This document shows positions 63,937 through 64,000 of a stretch of 64,000 nt of DNA, piece by piece. Numbering within the stretch: the stretch's first letter is position 1; each line of letters opens with the position of its first letter. Origin of the DNA: Polyangiaceae bacterium (GTDB lineage: Bacteria > Myxococcota_A > Polyangia > Polyangiales > Polyangiaceae). The notes below the pieces were generated by a model. That model was not told the origin of the DNA. It worked only from the letters and a program-made list of their open reading frames with translations, and made no database searches. A program made the position numbers and the translations under genes. The DNA is taken from positions 178,322-242,321 of the forward strand of contig JAICTZ010000008.1 of assembly GCA_025936115.1 (NCBI GenBank). The letters run 5' to 3'.

Positions 63937-64000
63937 TGGACTCAACCCCCCGGGGGTTTTTGGACTCAACCCCCTCCGGTTTTGGACTCAACCCCTCCCC
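63937..64000. repeat. Three direct repeats (iteron-like), running off the window
   Basis: TGGACTCAACCCC occurs three times, at 63937, 63961 and 63983, spaced 24 and 22 bp apart, with G/C tracts and TTTT between copies. The series continues to the edge. It could be an origin-type iteron set or a regulator site upstream of the leftward operon. Confidence 0.6.

Larger units (their letters stand above)
51846..64000. mobile_element. Integrated prophage or phage satellite, right part beyond the window
   Basis: The element starts at the 3' end of tRNA-Leu and contains a tyrosine integrase, a ribbon-helix-helix regulator, a terminase large subunit, scaffold/Mu-I-like short proteins and about 18 further small genes. 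Almost all genes run leftward in tightly overlapping operons, except one divergent three-gene block. No portal, capsid, protease or tail gene is recognisable in these 12 kb. Whether it is a full prophage or a satellite depends on sequence to the right. Confidence 0.85.

Noticed and set aside
51846..64000. CRISPR array or toxin-antitoxin pair in the element
   Set aside because: No regular 25-40-bp repeats with unique spacers; the ribbon-helix-helix gene resembles an antitoxin, but the gene beside it does not look like a toxin and the operator arrangement fits a phage regulator.

Overview
The window is high-GC bacterial DNA that looks like a myxobacterium of the Polyangia (Sorangium/Polyangiaceae type). 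The reasons are a two-kinase-domain Ser/Thr protein kinase, an 11.3-kb tetratricopeptide-repeat (TPR) gene, several lipoproteins with long Gly/Thr/Ser-rich linkers behind a lipobox, and a small conserved protein starting MLPPFIIDQIRRREEE. The lineage call is inference; there is no rRNA to confirm it.

From 1 to about 51.7 kb the DNA is ordinary chromosome. In order it holds: a partial FAD-dependent oxidoreductase; a membrane acyltransferase-like protein coupled to uridine kinase (udk); a HAD-IB phosphatase; hrpB and mutS (convergent); two large beta-propeller-like lipoproteins and a 61-aa protein; a DUF4350 protein with a MoxR ATPase; a Gly-rich lipoprotein; an AraC regulator with an SDR epimerase; a BamA/TamA-like outer-membrane protein divergent from a DUF58 protein, ksgA and a small lipoprotein; a split ATP-synthase locus (plsC-atpD-atpC); a Cys-rich lipoprotein; MlaF/MlaE-like transporter genes downstream of the giant TPR gene and a TPR lipoprotein; an enoyl-CoA hydratase; a lipoprotein; efp; a membrane TPR protein; a Gly-rich lipoprotein with thiD; and a tail-anchored tandem pseudokinase-kinase.

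At 51.76 kb lies tRNA-Leu(UAA). Its 3' end is the left boundary of an integrated element that runs off the right edge of the window. The element has a tyrosine integrase facing the tRNA, a leftward operon of small genes joined almost entirely by 4-bp stop/start overlaps, a ribbon-helix-helix regulator with an adjacent palindromic operator, a divergent three-gene module that may be cargo, and a second leftward operon with the terminase large subunit. No portal, capsid or tail gene is seen in this part, so it is a prophage or a phage-related satellite.

The observations most worth a second look are: a family of roughly 270-bp palindromic (MITE-like) repeats in intergenic regions, one of them between atpD and atpC; an integrase reading frame that crosses the attachment site and reads through the tRNA antisense; the pseudokinase-kinase; the 3781-aa TPR protein; an MlaF-like ATPase lacking the usual catalytic Glu and H-loop His; and a phage protein with a CCHC zinc knuckle.
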